A DNA stretch of 7,914 bases from Myxococcales bacterium (GTDB lineage: Bacteria; Myxococcota_C; UBA6777). Shown piece by piece: positions 1-6,091 of this stretch (its first letter is position 1; each line of letters starts with the position of its first letter). The stretch covers positions 1 to 7,914 of the forward strand of contig JALTMC010000082.1 of the NCBI GenBank assembly GCA_027005175.1, written 5' to 3'. The position numbers were made by a program, and so were the translations under genes. Under the pieces are notes generated by a model. That model did no database searches and was not told the origin of the DNA. It saw only the letters and a list, made by a program, of their open reading frames with translations.

Positions 1-183
1 CTATGGATGCATCGCGCATTCAGAGGGCGAGTTTGACTCGCTTGCTATGGATGCATTGGAAGGGGGATAGTGGAAGGAGGTTGGTGGGTTTGAGTCTCTT
101 GCGATGGGGGCAAAAAGCATCTCCATCCGAGACCGGTGGTGATGTTCGTATCACCGATCGATACAACAACTTGCGGCAGATAC
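1..183. other. Left-edge non-coding stretch with degenerate repeats
   Basis: No gene is recognised here; the open frames show no recognisable domain and no convincing start. The 12-mer CTATGGATGCAT occurs at 1-12 and again at 45-56. The bases before the second copy (about 28-56) resemble those at about 84-113, so this looks like an old, degenerate tandem duplication with periods of roughly 44-56 bases. A 6-bp inverted repeat (GGTGAT at 138-143, ATCACC at 150-155) lies to its right and overlaps a second, alternative 5-bp pairing (GTATC/GATAC, about 148-164). Their function is unknown. Confidence 0.4.
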
Positions 184-218
184 AAAAAAAGCACCTCCAT
201 TCAATGGGGTGCTTTTTT
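184..218 (-). terminator. Intrinsic terminator of the HU gene (possibly bidirectional)
   Basis: An inverted repeat at 191-212 (outer GCACC/GGTGC, inner CCAT/ATGG, one bulged base, three-base loop) is flanked by seven A (184-190) on the left and six T (213-218) on the right. Read on the minus strand this gives a GC-rich hairpin followed by seven T, starting 29 bases after the HU stop codon. The A/T symmetry means it could also stop transcripts coming from the left on the plus strand. Confidence 0.85.
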
Positions 219-246
219 CTAGAAGAACAGGGTAGAACAGGTGTTC

Positions 247-633
247 TTACTTCTTCTTGGTAGCTTTCTTCTTGGTAGCTTTCTTCTTGGTAGTTTTCTT
301 CTTGGTAGTTTTCTTCTTGGTAGCTTTCTTCTTGGTAGCTTTCTTCTTGGTCTTTTTGGCACCGGCAACAACTTCTTTGAGTTGGGAACCCGCTTTGAAC
401 ACGGGTACTGTTCGCGCGGGAATCTGGAGGGTCTTACCTGTGCGAGGATGACGACCTGTCTTTGCCTTGCGATCTTTCACAGAGAAAGTTCCAAAGCCTT
501 TAATGGAGATCTTTTCGCGATCAGCCAGTACACTCTTAATGGTATCAAAAATTGCGCCAAATGCAGACTCAACGTCCTTCTTGGACAGGCTTGTGCTTTC
601 AGCTACTGCAGAGATCAGCTCTTTCTTGTTCAT
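247..633 (-). CDS. hup: HU-family DNA-binding protein with a lysine-rich repeat tail
   Basis: This is a 128-residue nucleoid-associated protein of the HU/IHF family, which binds and bends DNA as a dimer. Residues 1-91 form a complete HU core: the N-terminal helices begin MNKKELI, the GFGTF strand is at 46-50, and the DNA-binding arm contains GRHPRTGKTLQIPA at 60-73. Residues 92-128 are an added tail of 23 Lys, 9 Thr and 5 Ala, built from seven [A/T/K]TKKK units. Typical HU is about 90 residues; tailed HUs with histone-H1-like C termini are known in several bacterial groups, where the tail adds DNA affinity and compaction. The ATG at 633 is chosen because AGGAG (641-645) sits 7 bases upstream and the family N terminus matches; the in-frame extension to 702 only translates leader repeats. 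It is the last gene of the minus-strand series and ends at the terminator at 184-218. Whether it is closer to HupA or HupB cannot be told. Confidence 0.95.
   Translation of the reverse strand: MNKKELISAVAESTSLSKKDVESAFGAIFDTIKSVLADREKISIKGFGTFSVKDRKAKTGRHPRTGKTLQIPARTVPVFKAGSQLKEVVAGAKKTKKKATKKKATKKKTTKKKTTKKKATKKKATKKK
250..354 (-). repeat. 15-nt tandem repeat x7 encoding the HU tail
   Basis: Seven consecutive 15-base units (plus-strand form TTTCTTCTTGGTAGC) run from 250 to 354. Internal units differ almost only at the last base (C or T), which switches Ala and Thr; the unit furthest upstream in the gene (340-354) has diverged, with a Lys codon at that place. The period is five codons, so gain or loss of a unit by slippage changes tail length without a frameshift. 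Confidence 0.9.
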
Positions 634-663
634 TGTCACTCTCCTTTTTTCGGTGATGGTAAC

Positions 664-708
664 CGAGAATATTGAAAACGAGAATATTGAAAACTTCCCC
701 AAGTTTTC
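664..708 (-). promoter_or_regulatory. HU leader: 15-nt tandem repeat plus perfect hairpin
   Basis: The 15-mer CGAGAATATTGAAAA occurs twice back to back (664-678 and 679-693). The second copy runs into a perfect 8-bp inverted repeat, GAAAACTT (689-696), CCCC loop, AAGTTTTC (701-708). Both lie between the candidate HU promoter and the HU ribosome binding site, so they would be in the 5' untranslated leader. A role in mRNA stability or translation is inference; the hairpin has no T-run and is not a terminator. Confidence 0.5.
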
Positions 709-768
709 GGTTGTTTACTACAACCTTTCTCTTCCTGGTATGTAAACAACCTTTTTGTTCTCCGTCAA
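709..768 (-). promoter_or_regulatory. Candidate HU promoter with overlapping dyad operator
   Basis: On the minus strand a -35-like TTGACG (763-768) is followed after 17 bases by a weak -10, TTACAT (740-745). A perfect 10-bp inverted repeat, GGTTGTTTAC (709-718) and GTAAACAACC (742-751), separated by 23 bases, places one arm over the -10 and spacer and the other just past the expected start site. A further ACAACC at 720-725 pairs with 709-714 as a tighter 6-5-6 dyad, giving three half-sites. The repeat is seen directly; the promoter and an operator function are inferred. Confidence 0.45.
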
Positions 769-1204
769 GATATAATTCAAAAAAAATTCAATTCAATCCT
801 CCCAAGGGATGGGAGATTTGCTCAGAATGAGCCTGTATCTTCCCCGAAACATCGCGATTTTTCTGTTTTGCTTTCTTGTATGTTTTTGAAAAGGTTTGTG
901 TTTTATGATTTTTGCGAAGGCGTTGACTCCTTACCCCCTCAAGCGTTCTTTTTCCGTGGTCTTTTTCTCCAGAGATGGCCAATTTTAGGGAAAATCTCTG
1001 CTTTTGTGATGTTGTGAATCACGGTTCAGTGAAAAAAAGGGTCGAACAAGGGTGATCTGGGATGTGATCACGAGGTGTGATCATCTTGAGATAGAGCTAT
1101 TTTTAGGGAAGTTTGGTTGGCGAGAATGAGGAAATGTGATGGAGGTCGAGCTTTGCGAGAATGAGAGGATCGGATGGAGGAGGGAGTCGTTTTGTGTTTG
1201 GTGG

Positions 1205-2464
1205 CTAGCTTGCTTCGTTGTGGGAGTTGTAGTGAATTTGTGGTGGGGTTTTCAGTTTGATGGTATCTTTTGTGATACAAACCTTTGTGGCATCGGGTTG
1301 GGAGGGGAGTTCATACATGATTTCGAGCATGGAAGCTTCGAGGATGGAGCGCAGGCCCCTGGCTCCCGTTTTCCGTTCTAGGGCCTGTTGGGCGATCGCT
1401 GTAAGTGCATCTTGTGTGATTTGGAGTTGGATACCATCCAGCTCAAACAAGCGCTGGTATTGCTTTGTAAGAGCATTTTTGGGTTGGACCAGGATTTGAA
1501 CAAGAGACTCTTCATCCAGTTCACCAAGGGTTGCGAGAACGGGCAAGCGGCCTACAAACTCAGGAATTAATCCGTATTCAATGAGGTCTTCGGGTTGTGC
1601 TTCTTTCAGCCACTCGCCGATATTGCGTTCTTGGCGGGTGCTGAGATCAGAGCCAAAGCCGATCAGGCGTTGTTGTTGTCGTTTTTGGATGGTGTCTTCG
1701 ATCCCTGTGAATGCTCCTCCACAAAGAAACAGGATATTGGTTGTATCGACTTGGAGAAAGTCTTGCTGTGGGTGTTTGCGTCCACCTTTGGGAGGGACAT
1801 TGGCGATTGTTCCCTCTAAGATTTTAAGGAGTGCTTGTTGAACGCCTTCACCGGAGACATCACGGGTGATGGAGGGAGAGTCACTTTTACGACAGATCTT
1901 GTCAATTTCATCGATGTATATGATCCCGCGTTGGGTTTGTTCCAGGTCGTAATCGGCGGCCTGGAGTAATGAGACGAGTATATTTTCGACATCTTCGCCG
2001 ACATAGCCAGCTTCGGTGAGTGTGGTGGCGTCAGCGATCGCGAAGGGGACCTGGAGTATGCGGGCGAGGGTTTGGGCCAAGAGTGTTTTTCCGCACCCGG
2101 TGGGTCCCAGCAGTAGGATGTTGGATTTGTGTAGCTCTACGTCGTCGAGGTCAACAGTTGAGTCGATACGTTTGTAGTGGTTGTGGACAGCCACTGCCAG
2201 GATCTTCTTGGCGTAGTCTTGACCAATAATATACTCATCCAGTTGTTCTTTTATTTGTGCTGGCTTGGGGAGTTGAAACCCTTCTTCCTCAGATGAGTCC
2301 ATACTTTCGAGTTGCTCATGAATGATCTCGGTACAGAGAGCGATGCACTCATCACAGATGTTGATATTGTTGGGGCCAGCAATGAGTTTGCGTACTTCGC
2401 TTTGGTTTTTGCCACAAAAGGAGCAAAACAAGCTGCTCGAATCACCAGGGTTTTCCGGTTTCAT
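1205..2464 (-). CDS. clpX: ATP-dependent Clp protease ATPase subunit ClpX
   Basis: This 419-residue AAA+ unfoldase recognises tagged substrates, unfolds them and threads them into the ClpP chamber. Counting from the ATG, the N-terminal zinc-binding domain has Cys14, 17, 37 and 40. Then follow Walker A GPTGCGKT (120-127), pore loop GYVG (153-156), Walker B IIYIDEID (181-188), the RDVSGEG pore-2 segment (201-207), the IGF loop that docks on ClpP (268-270), the arginine finger in EFVGR (302-306) and sensor 2 in GARGLR (367-372). Length and all motifs match the family (E. coli 424). An in-frame TTG directly precedes the ATG; AAGGA on the minus strand (about 2474-2478) is 9 bases from ATG and 6 from TTG, so the protein may start one residue earlier. 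It lies 137 bases after clpP on the same strand, with no terminator between, so co-transcription is likely. Confidence 0.97.
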   Translation of the reverse strand: MKPENPGDSSSLFCSFCGKNQSEVRKLIAGPNNINICDECIALCTEIIHEQLESMDSSEEEGFQLPKPAQIKEQLDEYIIGQDYAKKILAVAVHNHYKRIDSTVDLDDVELHKSNILLLGPTGCGKTLLAQTLARILQVPFAIADATTLTEAGYVGEDVENILVSLLQAADYDLEQTQRGIIYIDEIDKICRKSDSPSITRDVSGEGVQQALLKILEGTIANVPPKGGRKHPQQDFLQVDTTNILFLCGGAFTGIEDTIQKRQQQRLIGFGSDLSTRQERNIGEWLKEAQPEDLIEYGLIPEFVGRLPVLATLGELDEESLVQILVQPKNALTKQYQRLFELDGIQLQITQDALTAIAQQALERKTGARGLRSILEASMLEIMYELPSQPDATKVCITKDTIKLKTPPQIHYNSHNEAS

Positions 2465-2474
2465 CAAAAAATAT

Positions 2475-2484
2475 CCTTATAAGG
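2475..2484. repeat. 10-bp palindrome at the clpX ribosome binding site
   Basis: CCTTATAAGG is a perfect palindrome covering the AAGG of the clpX Shine-Dalgarno sequence. A related palindrome, AAGGATCCTT (2594-2603), covers the clpP stop codon at the other end of the same spacer, so ATCCTTAT occurs at both ends. Without a loop these are weak RNA hairpins; they may be chance or a minor regulatory site. Confidence 0.3.
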
Positions 2485-2601
2485 GAAGGTGTGGAATGCC
2501 ACCCGGTGGAGAACGGCTTCCTTTCCATTGAACGAAGTCCTGGATCATAAAGGAAATGGTCCGGTGTCTTCCGATGGAGAGGATGAGGGGGCGAAGGATC
2601 C

Positions 2602-3213
2602 TTATTGAGACTCTAACTGTTCGGAGGCTTCGGCTTTGGTGGCTACAACATGGTCGATAAGCCCATACTCTTTGGCTTCGATGGCTTGCATAAAGTTGTC
2701 GCGATCGGAGTCTCGCTCCACGTCTGCAAAGTCGCGTCCGCTGTGTTTGGAGATAATGGTGCTGAGCAATTCCTTGATGCGCAAGATCTCTTTGGCATGA
2801 ATCTCAATGTCAGCGGCTTGTCCTGCGACACCACCCAAGGGCTGATGGATCATGATGCGGGAGTTGGGTAGTGCAAAACGTTTTCCTTCCGCGCCAGCTG
2901 CCAGCAACACGGCTCCCATAGAGGCGGCTTGACCCAAGCACAGTGTAGAGACGGACGGCTGGACATACTGCATGGAGTCATAAATCGCGAGGCCCGCAGT
3001 TACAGAGCCTCCGGGAGAGTTGATGTAAAGGTTGATGTCTTTGTCGGGATCTTCCGACTCCAAGAACAGCATCTGTGCGATGATTACGTTGGCCACTTCA
3101 TCATTGATGGGAGTTCCCAAAAAGATGATACGGTCTTTGAGCAAACGAGAATAGATGTCGTACGAGCGTTCACCTCGATGGGTGTGTTCGATGACGAAAG
3201 GGATCAAAGGCAT
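2602..3213 (-). CDS. clpP: ATP-dependent Clp protease proteolytic subunit ClpP
   Basis: This 203-residue serine peptidase forms the tetradecameric chamber of ClpXP and ClpAP in the cytoplasm. The catalytic triad is present: Ser98 in GQAASMGA (94-101), His123 in MIHQP (121-125) and Asp172. The NSPGGSV segment (65-71) and the glycine-rich [10 protein letters not shown] (124-133) are also typical. Length is normal (E. coli 207). The first residues, [24 protein letters not shown], in part MPLIPFVIE, indicate a short propeptide as in the family. The ATG at 3213 has AGGAG (3222-3226) 8 bases upstream. clpX follows 137 bases downstream on the same strand, its usual partner. The gap to tig upstream is 543 bases, so clpP probably has its own promoter there in addition to any readthrough. 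Confidence 0.97.
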   Translation of the reverse strand: MPLIPFVIEHTHRGERSYDIYSRLLKDRIIFLGTPINDEVANVIIAQMLFLESEDPDKDINLYINSPGGSVTAGLAIYDSMQYVQPSVSTLCLGQAASMGAVLLAAGAEGKRFALPNSRIMIHQPLGGVAGQAADIEIHAKEILRIKELLSTIISKHSGRDFADVERDSDRDNFMQAIEAKEYGLIDHVVATKAEASEQLESQ

Positions 3214-3527
3214 TGCGCCAACTCCTCATCATGTCGACCAATGGGCCGAGAGTTTTGCGGTTTGTTTCCTTGAAGGACTTGGGTCCAGCTTGTATCTCCT
3301 GACAATCTCCTGATGGATAGGCGATCGAAATGGAAAGGACACCATTCTAAGTAGCGGAGAACCCGACAACACGTCAAGTTCCTATTTTACACCACATTCA
3401 ATCAGTACATAGATAATCATTGTTGTAGCGAGCGCAATTGTTTCGAACAGGAAAGTTCAGATTCTACGTTTTAGCAACCGGTAACCCCGTTCAAGTGGTT
3501 ACTGACCCGATTCTGTGTTCTGTGCTC

Positions 3528-3590
3528 AAGCGATCGACGACTTGGTTTAAGTGACCGACGACTTGGTTTAAGTGACCGACGACTTGGTTT
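3528..3590. repeat. 21-nt tandem repeat x3
   Basis: Three head-to-tail 21-base units at 3528-3548, 3549-3569 and 3570-3590. Units 2 and 3 are identical (AAGTGACCGACGACTTGGTT plus one T); unit 1 differs only near its start (AAGCGATCGACGAC). The period is a whole number of codons, and minus-strand frames give a seven-residue repeat, but no start, domain or neighbour supports a protein here. It may be a protein-binding array or simple slippage product. Confidence 0.85.
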
Positions 3591-3624
3591 AAGTCCTTTT
3601 TTGAAAACAAACTTTTGGCGTGGA

Positions 3625-3648
3625 GGGTGGCAGGGTGGCAGGGTGGCC
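3625..3648. repeat. 8-nt tandem repeat x3
   Basis: GGGTGGCA is repeated three times in tandem, the last unit ending GGCC instead of GGCA. It lies 34 bases to the right of the 21-nt array in the same gap. The strongly G-biased plus strand is conspicuous; no function can be assigned. Confidence 0.75.
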
Positions 3649-3756
3649 GTTTGATTGCTTTGTTGTGTGGGGGAGCCATCTCTCTTTGTGAGCAGTTTGA
3701 TTGCCCTTTTGTTGTAGAAGAGAACCGGTGAGTTTGTGTGGGATTGATCCGAGAGG

Positions 3757-5208
3757 CTATTCTTTGTCGTGATCGTGATCGTGGTCATGTGTATGGCTGT
3801 GGTTATGGTCGGGATCACTGCAGTTGTCATGGTCGTGATCATGGCTGTGAGCATGGTCGTGATTGTGAGTCTCTTGCTCGTCCTTCATGCGTTGAATCCG
3901 CTCTTGTCTGGTCAACTTCACCTCTTGTTGGGTGACTTGTTCTGTCAGGAACTTGTTGACCTTTTCGCGAGCGATTTGACGTTTCAAGGACTCAAGGTCT
4001 TCACTGCTGAAGGTGCTCTTGACCTTTACAAGAGACTTTCCTTGTTTGTCTGCTATCTCTTGAAACTTGGCGTTGACTTCCTCATCTGTGGATTGGAGGT
4101 CGTGTTCTTTGATTACGTGCTGTGACAAAAACTCTCGACGAATATCCAGGTCGGCCTCTTCATCAAGATGATGGATTTGATCTTGGATGATCGAGTTATC
4201 TTTGCCGAGATATATCATCAACTGTTGAATACGCTCCAACTTTTGATTGTAGTGTTGCTCTTTCAAGTTGGGTGGCACAGGGATCTCAACGACCTTGAGA
4301 AGTTCAACGAGCAACTTTTCCTCGAAACGTTTTTCACTTTGCTTATCTTCCGCTTCTTGAAGTTCTTTGCGGATGGCTTCGCGCATTTCATTCAGGTCTT
4401 CGTAATCTGCATCTTTGGCAAAGTCGTCATTGAGTTCAGGCAAAGAGCGCTCTTTGACTTCAAGTACTTTGAACTTAAAGGTTGGAGGTTCTGTCTCCTC
4501 CTTGTCTTCATCGCTGCTGGGGGGAGGTGCTAGCGTAATCTCACGAATCTCTCCAGGCTTTGCACCGAGCAACTCTTTTTCAATGTTCTCTGCGATTTCT
4601 GACTTACCCACAGTAAACTCCAGAGGTGTTCCTGTGGTTTCGTCGGTTTCGTCGGTTTCGTCGGTTTCGTCGGTTTCTTCAAGATGCTTGGGAGCGAAAT
4701 ATTCTGCTTTGACGAGATCGCCATTCTGGATCGGACGATCGACAGGTTTCAGTATCGCTGAATCCTGGCGTTTCTCCTCAATCACTGCTTCAATATCGCT
4801 GTCTTCAACAGTGACAACTTCAAATTCGAGAGTGAGGTCCTTAATCGGGCTGAGGTCGAGAGTGGGACGGATCTCAAATTCAATGCTGAATTGGTACTCT
4901 TTGTTTTGCTCAATAGTGCCTTTGTCTGGTTCAGAGGCGTGCAGTGGGTTCCATTCAACACTGTCGAAGAGTTCGCGGAAGCCTTCCTGATGTAGTTTTT
5001 GGGCGACTTCATCGTGTGCCATCTCGCGGTATTTTTTCATGCGGCTCAACACACGAGCGGGTATGTGACCTTTGCGAAATCCTTTGATGCGAGCATATTG
5101 GCCCAACTCACGGTAAACTCTTTTGAGTTGGTTACTGACCTCGTCGGCCGGCACTTCAAAGTTGACCTTGCGAACGACAGGGCTGACTTCTTCGATCTCA
5201 AACTTCAT
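3757..5208 (-). CDS. tig: Trigger factor (ribosome-associated chaperone, prolyl isomerase)
   Basis: This 483-residue protein binds at the ribosome exit tunnel and shields nascent chains. The N-terminal ribosome-binding domain carries the signature GFRKGHIP at 43-50. The FKBP-like prolyl isomerase region covers about 155-255 (QNGDLVKAEYF near its start, FTVGKSE, a LLGAKPGE segment). The helical substrate-binding C domain runs from about 258 to 435. Two features are extra: a T-D-E repeat loop at 177-191 inside the isomerase domain, and a tail at 448-483 with 14 His and one Cys in His-Asp style pairs. The tail explains most of the excess over the usual ~430-450 residues. Start: AAGAAGG (5217-5223) lies 8 bases before the ATG. 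The tRNA-Leu gene ends 139 bases upstream on the same strand with no terminator or good promoter between. tig upstream of clpP and clpX is the classical order. Confidence 0.96.
   Translation of the reverse strand: MKFEIEEVSPVVRKVNFEVPADEVSNQLKRVYRELGQYARIKGFRKGHIPARVLSRMKKYREMAHDEVAQKLHQEGFRELFDSVEWNPLHASEPDKGTIEQNKEYQFSIEFEIRPTLDLSPIKDLTLEFEVVTVEDSDIEAVIEEKRQDSAILKPVDRPIQNGDLVKAEYFAPKHLEETDETDETDETDETTGTPLEFTVGKSEIAENIEKELLGAKPGEIREITLAPPPSSDEDKEETEPPTFKFKVLEVKERSLPELNDDFAKDADYEDLNEMREAIRKELQEAEDKQSEKRFEEKLLVELLKVVEIPVPPNLKEQHYNQKLERIQQLMIYLGKDNSIIQDQIHHLDEEADLDIRREFLSQHVIKEHDLQSTDEEVNAKFQEIADKQGKSLVKVKSTFSSEDLESLKRQIAREKVNKFLTEQVTQQEVKLTRQERIQRMKDEQETHNHDHAHSHDHDHDNCSDPDHNHSHTHDHDHDHDKE
3760..3867 (-). 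other. Histidine-rich C-terminal tail of trigger factor
   Basis: The last 36 residues consist mostly of alternating His with Asp, Asn or Ser, in two blocks of seven His separated by NCSDPD. Such runs are typical divalent-metal-binding segments (Ni, Zn, Cu, Co), as in the related prolyl isomerase SlyD. Metal binding here is inference from composition. Confidence 0.75.
4636..4680 (-). repeat. 9-nt tandem repeat in the tig isomerase domain
   Basis: Four identical units GGTTTCGTC (4636-4671) and a fifth with one change (4672-4680), plus-strand form. They encode residues 177-191, four copies of Thr-Asp-Glu-type triplets after Glu-Glu. The period is three codons, so unit gain or loss would lengthen or shorten an acidic surface loop without breaking the frame. 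Confidence 0.9.
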
Positions 5209-5347
5209 GGAAGTGACCTTCTTGTTGGGTTAGGTTGTCGTGGAGTTCTTTCTATTGATAGAAGGGAAGGAGGAGCATGGAAGCAGATGAAAAGGGATGG
5301 TTCTTTTGTTGGGAAGCCCTTTTTTTTGGAAGCCCCTAGTAGAATTA

Positions 5348-5429
5348 TGCGAAGAGGGGGACTTGAACCCCCATGACCGAAGTCACTGGATTCTAAGTCC
5401 AGCGCGTCTACCAGTTCCGCCACCTTCGC
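5348..5429 (-). tRNA. tRNA-Leu(TAG)
   Basis: On the minus strand the acceptor arm GCGAAGG pairs with TCTTCGC (one G-U), followed by discriminator A. The anticodon stem CTGGA/TCCAG encloses CTTAGAA, anticodon TAG (complement at 5393-5395), reading CUA and other CUN codons by wobble. The long variable arm (TGAC-TTCG-GTCA) is typical of class II tRNA-Leu, and the T loop TTCAAGT is normal. The 3' CCA is not encoded. It is the last tRNA of the cluster, 139 bases before tig. Confidence 0.96.
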
Positions 5430-5439
5430 TTTGCCCTAA

Positions 5440-5458
5440 GGTGTTATCAAAAAACACC
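5440..5458 (-). other. Small hairpin in the Arg-Leu tRNA spacer
   Basis: A perfect 6-bp inverted repeat (GGTGTT at 5440-5445, AACACC at 5453-5458) with a 7-base A/T-rich loop lies between two tRNAs. The T-stretch is in the loop, not after the stem, so it is unlikely to terminate; a processing-related structure in the tRNA precursor is possible. Confidence 0.4.
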
Positions 5459-5474
5459 ATGGGAAGACACATAA

Positions 5475-5548
<74 letters not shown>

Positions 5549-5615
5549 AAGTGGTATATGTGATGATGTCCATTCAAGCCACCTTGTTGTTTTTTCTTGT
5601 TGAAGCTTGTTTGGA

Positions 5616-5689
5616 TACGCCTGAAAGGATTCGAACCTTCGACCCTCGGATTAGAAGTCCGATGCTCTATCCAGCTGAGCTACAGGCGC
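5616..5689 (-). tRNA. tRNA-Arg(TCT)
   Basis: A 74-base tRNA: acceptor GCGCCTG/CAGGCGT, anticodon stem TCGGA/TCCGA around CTTCTAA with anticodon TCT (complement at 5653-5655), T arm GAAGG-TTCGAAT-CCTTT, discriminator A, no encoded CCA. It would read AGA and AGG. As in the neighbouring tRNA-Arg the terminal pair is G1-U72. Its first ~25 bases (after the acceptor) are nearly the same as in tRNA-Arg(TCG), so the two could be related by duplication. Confidence 0.95.
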
Positions 5690-5714
5690 ATGTGAACAAA
5701 AGCTTTTCAGCTTT

Positions 5715-5791
<77 letters not shown>

Positions 5792-6091
5792 ATTCTCTAT
5801 CGTATTATCTTGTAACGGATAACGGATCATAGAGTTCACTTGCTGATGGATTCATGGTCACAATGTTGGTTCTACGACTCTTCACAATCTCTGTGAGTTC
5901 TGTCATCGAATTGCGACCCACCGTTCAGCAGGGGTGAGTATCTAACATACTCCCCCCACCCTGTCAACACTAAAAATTCAAAGTAGAATACGACAGGGTT
6001 TAAAGGAGAACAGTGCCCAGCCCAACGTCGGCTTTATCCGAGTGTATAAGCCATTTTGTTCACCGTTTTTTGGGGGGGGTTGTGGGAGTTG
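5792..6091. other. 300-base gap between rdgB and the tRNA cluster
   Basis: No gene is recognised. Besides the promoter at 5931-5967 it holds a 7-base tandem repeat AACGGAT (5814-5820, 5821-5827) near the 5' end of tRNA-Pro. It also has a bulged inverted repeat GGCTTTAT/ATAAGCC (about 6031-6053) and a homopolymer pair, six T (6066-6071) then eight G (6072-6079), just beyond the rdgB stop. No standard terminator for rdgB is visible on the minus strand. Confidence 0.5.
5931..5967 (-). promoter_or_regulatory. Candidate tRNA-cluster promoter within an 11-bp dyad
   Basis: A perfect -35, TTGACA (minus strand, 5962-5967), is followed after 17 bases by TAGATA (5939-5944) as a moderate -10. Next comes CTCACCCC, a GC-rich discriminator as found in stringently controlled stable-RNA promoters. 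An inverted repeat GGGGTGAGTAT (5931-5941), 5-base loop, ATACTCCCCCC (5947-5957), with one mismatch, covers the spacer, -10 and discriminator. The start would be near 5931, giving a ~140-base leader before tRNA-Pro. Confidence 0.55.

Larger units (their letters stand above)
634..1204. other. 571-base gap between clpX and the HU gene
   Basis: No gene is recognised; open frames are short and carry no known domain. The left part holds the HU ribosome binding site, leader and promoter. Further right are two adjacent small hairpins (CTCCCA/TGGGAG at 799-815, GCTCA/TGAGC at 820-832), a larger inverted repeat (CAGAGAT at 970-976, ATCTCTG at 994-1000), three GTGATC motifs at 12-13-base spacing (1052, 1064, 1077) and a degenerate 35-base duplication (1120-1154 and 1155-1189, each starting GCGAGAATGAG). 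In many proteobacteria lon lies at this position; I see no lon coding sequence or clear remnant. No convincing terminator for clpX is visible. Confidence 0.55.
3214..3756. other. 543-base gap between tig and clpP, rich in short repeats
   Basis: No gene is recognised. The part next to clpP holds its ribosome binding site, an 11-base tandem repeat beginning ATCTCCTGA (3294 and 3305), and promoter-like minus-strand elements: TTGACG (3372-3377), TAGAAT (3344-3349) and TAAAAT (3384-3389). Their mutual spacing does not make a standard promoter, so I only note them. The middle carries the 21-base x3 and 8-base x3 repeats listed separately. GTTTGATTGC occurs twice (about 3649 and 3695). I find no clear terminator for tig. 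Confidence 0.5.

Noticed and set aside
634-702. N-terminal extension of the HU gene up to 702
   Set aside because: The added residues only translate the 15-nt leader repeat, match no HU N terminus, and a good ribosome binding site serves the ATG at 633.
241-745. Plus-strand frames with Leu/Phe-rich repeats opposite the HU gene
   Set aside because: They are the antisense reading of the Lys codons of the HU tail; apparent membrane segments are artefacts of the repeat.
779-832. Terminator for clpX made of two hairpins (799-832) and the T8 run (minus strand, 779-786)
   Set aside because: Twelve bases separate the nearer stem from the T-run and the stems are short, so it does not fit an intrinsic terminator.
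3344-3389. Standard sigma-70 promoter for clpP
   Set aside because: TTGACG and TAGAAT are 22 bases apart and TAAAAT has no -35 at a normal distance; only loose elements can be noted.
3528-3590. CRISPR array
   Set aside because: The 21-nt units are contiguous with no spacers and there are no cas genes.
3471-3854. Repeat protein gene in the tig-clpP gap (minus strand)
   Set aside because: The open frames begin inside or next to the tig tail, have no ribosome binding site or domain, and the repeat period merely happens to be divisible by three.
6031-6053. Structured RNA (for example the end of RNase P RNA) beside rdgB
   Set aside because: Only a short bulged hairpin with a vague likeness exists; there is no room or conserved core for RNase P RNA.
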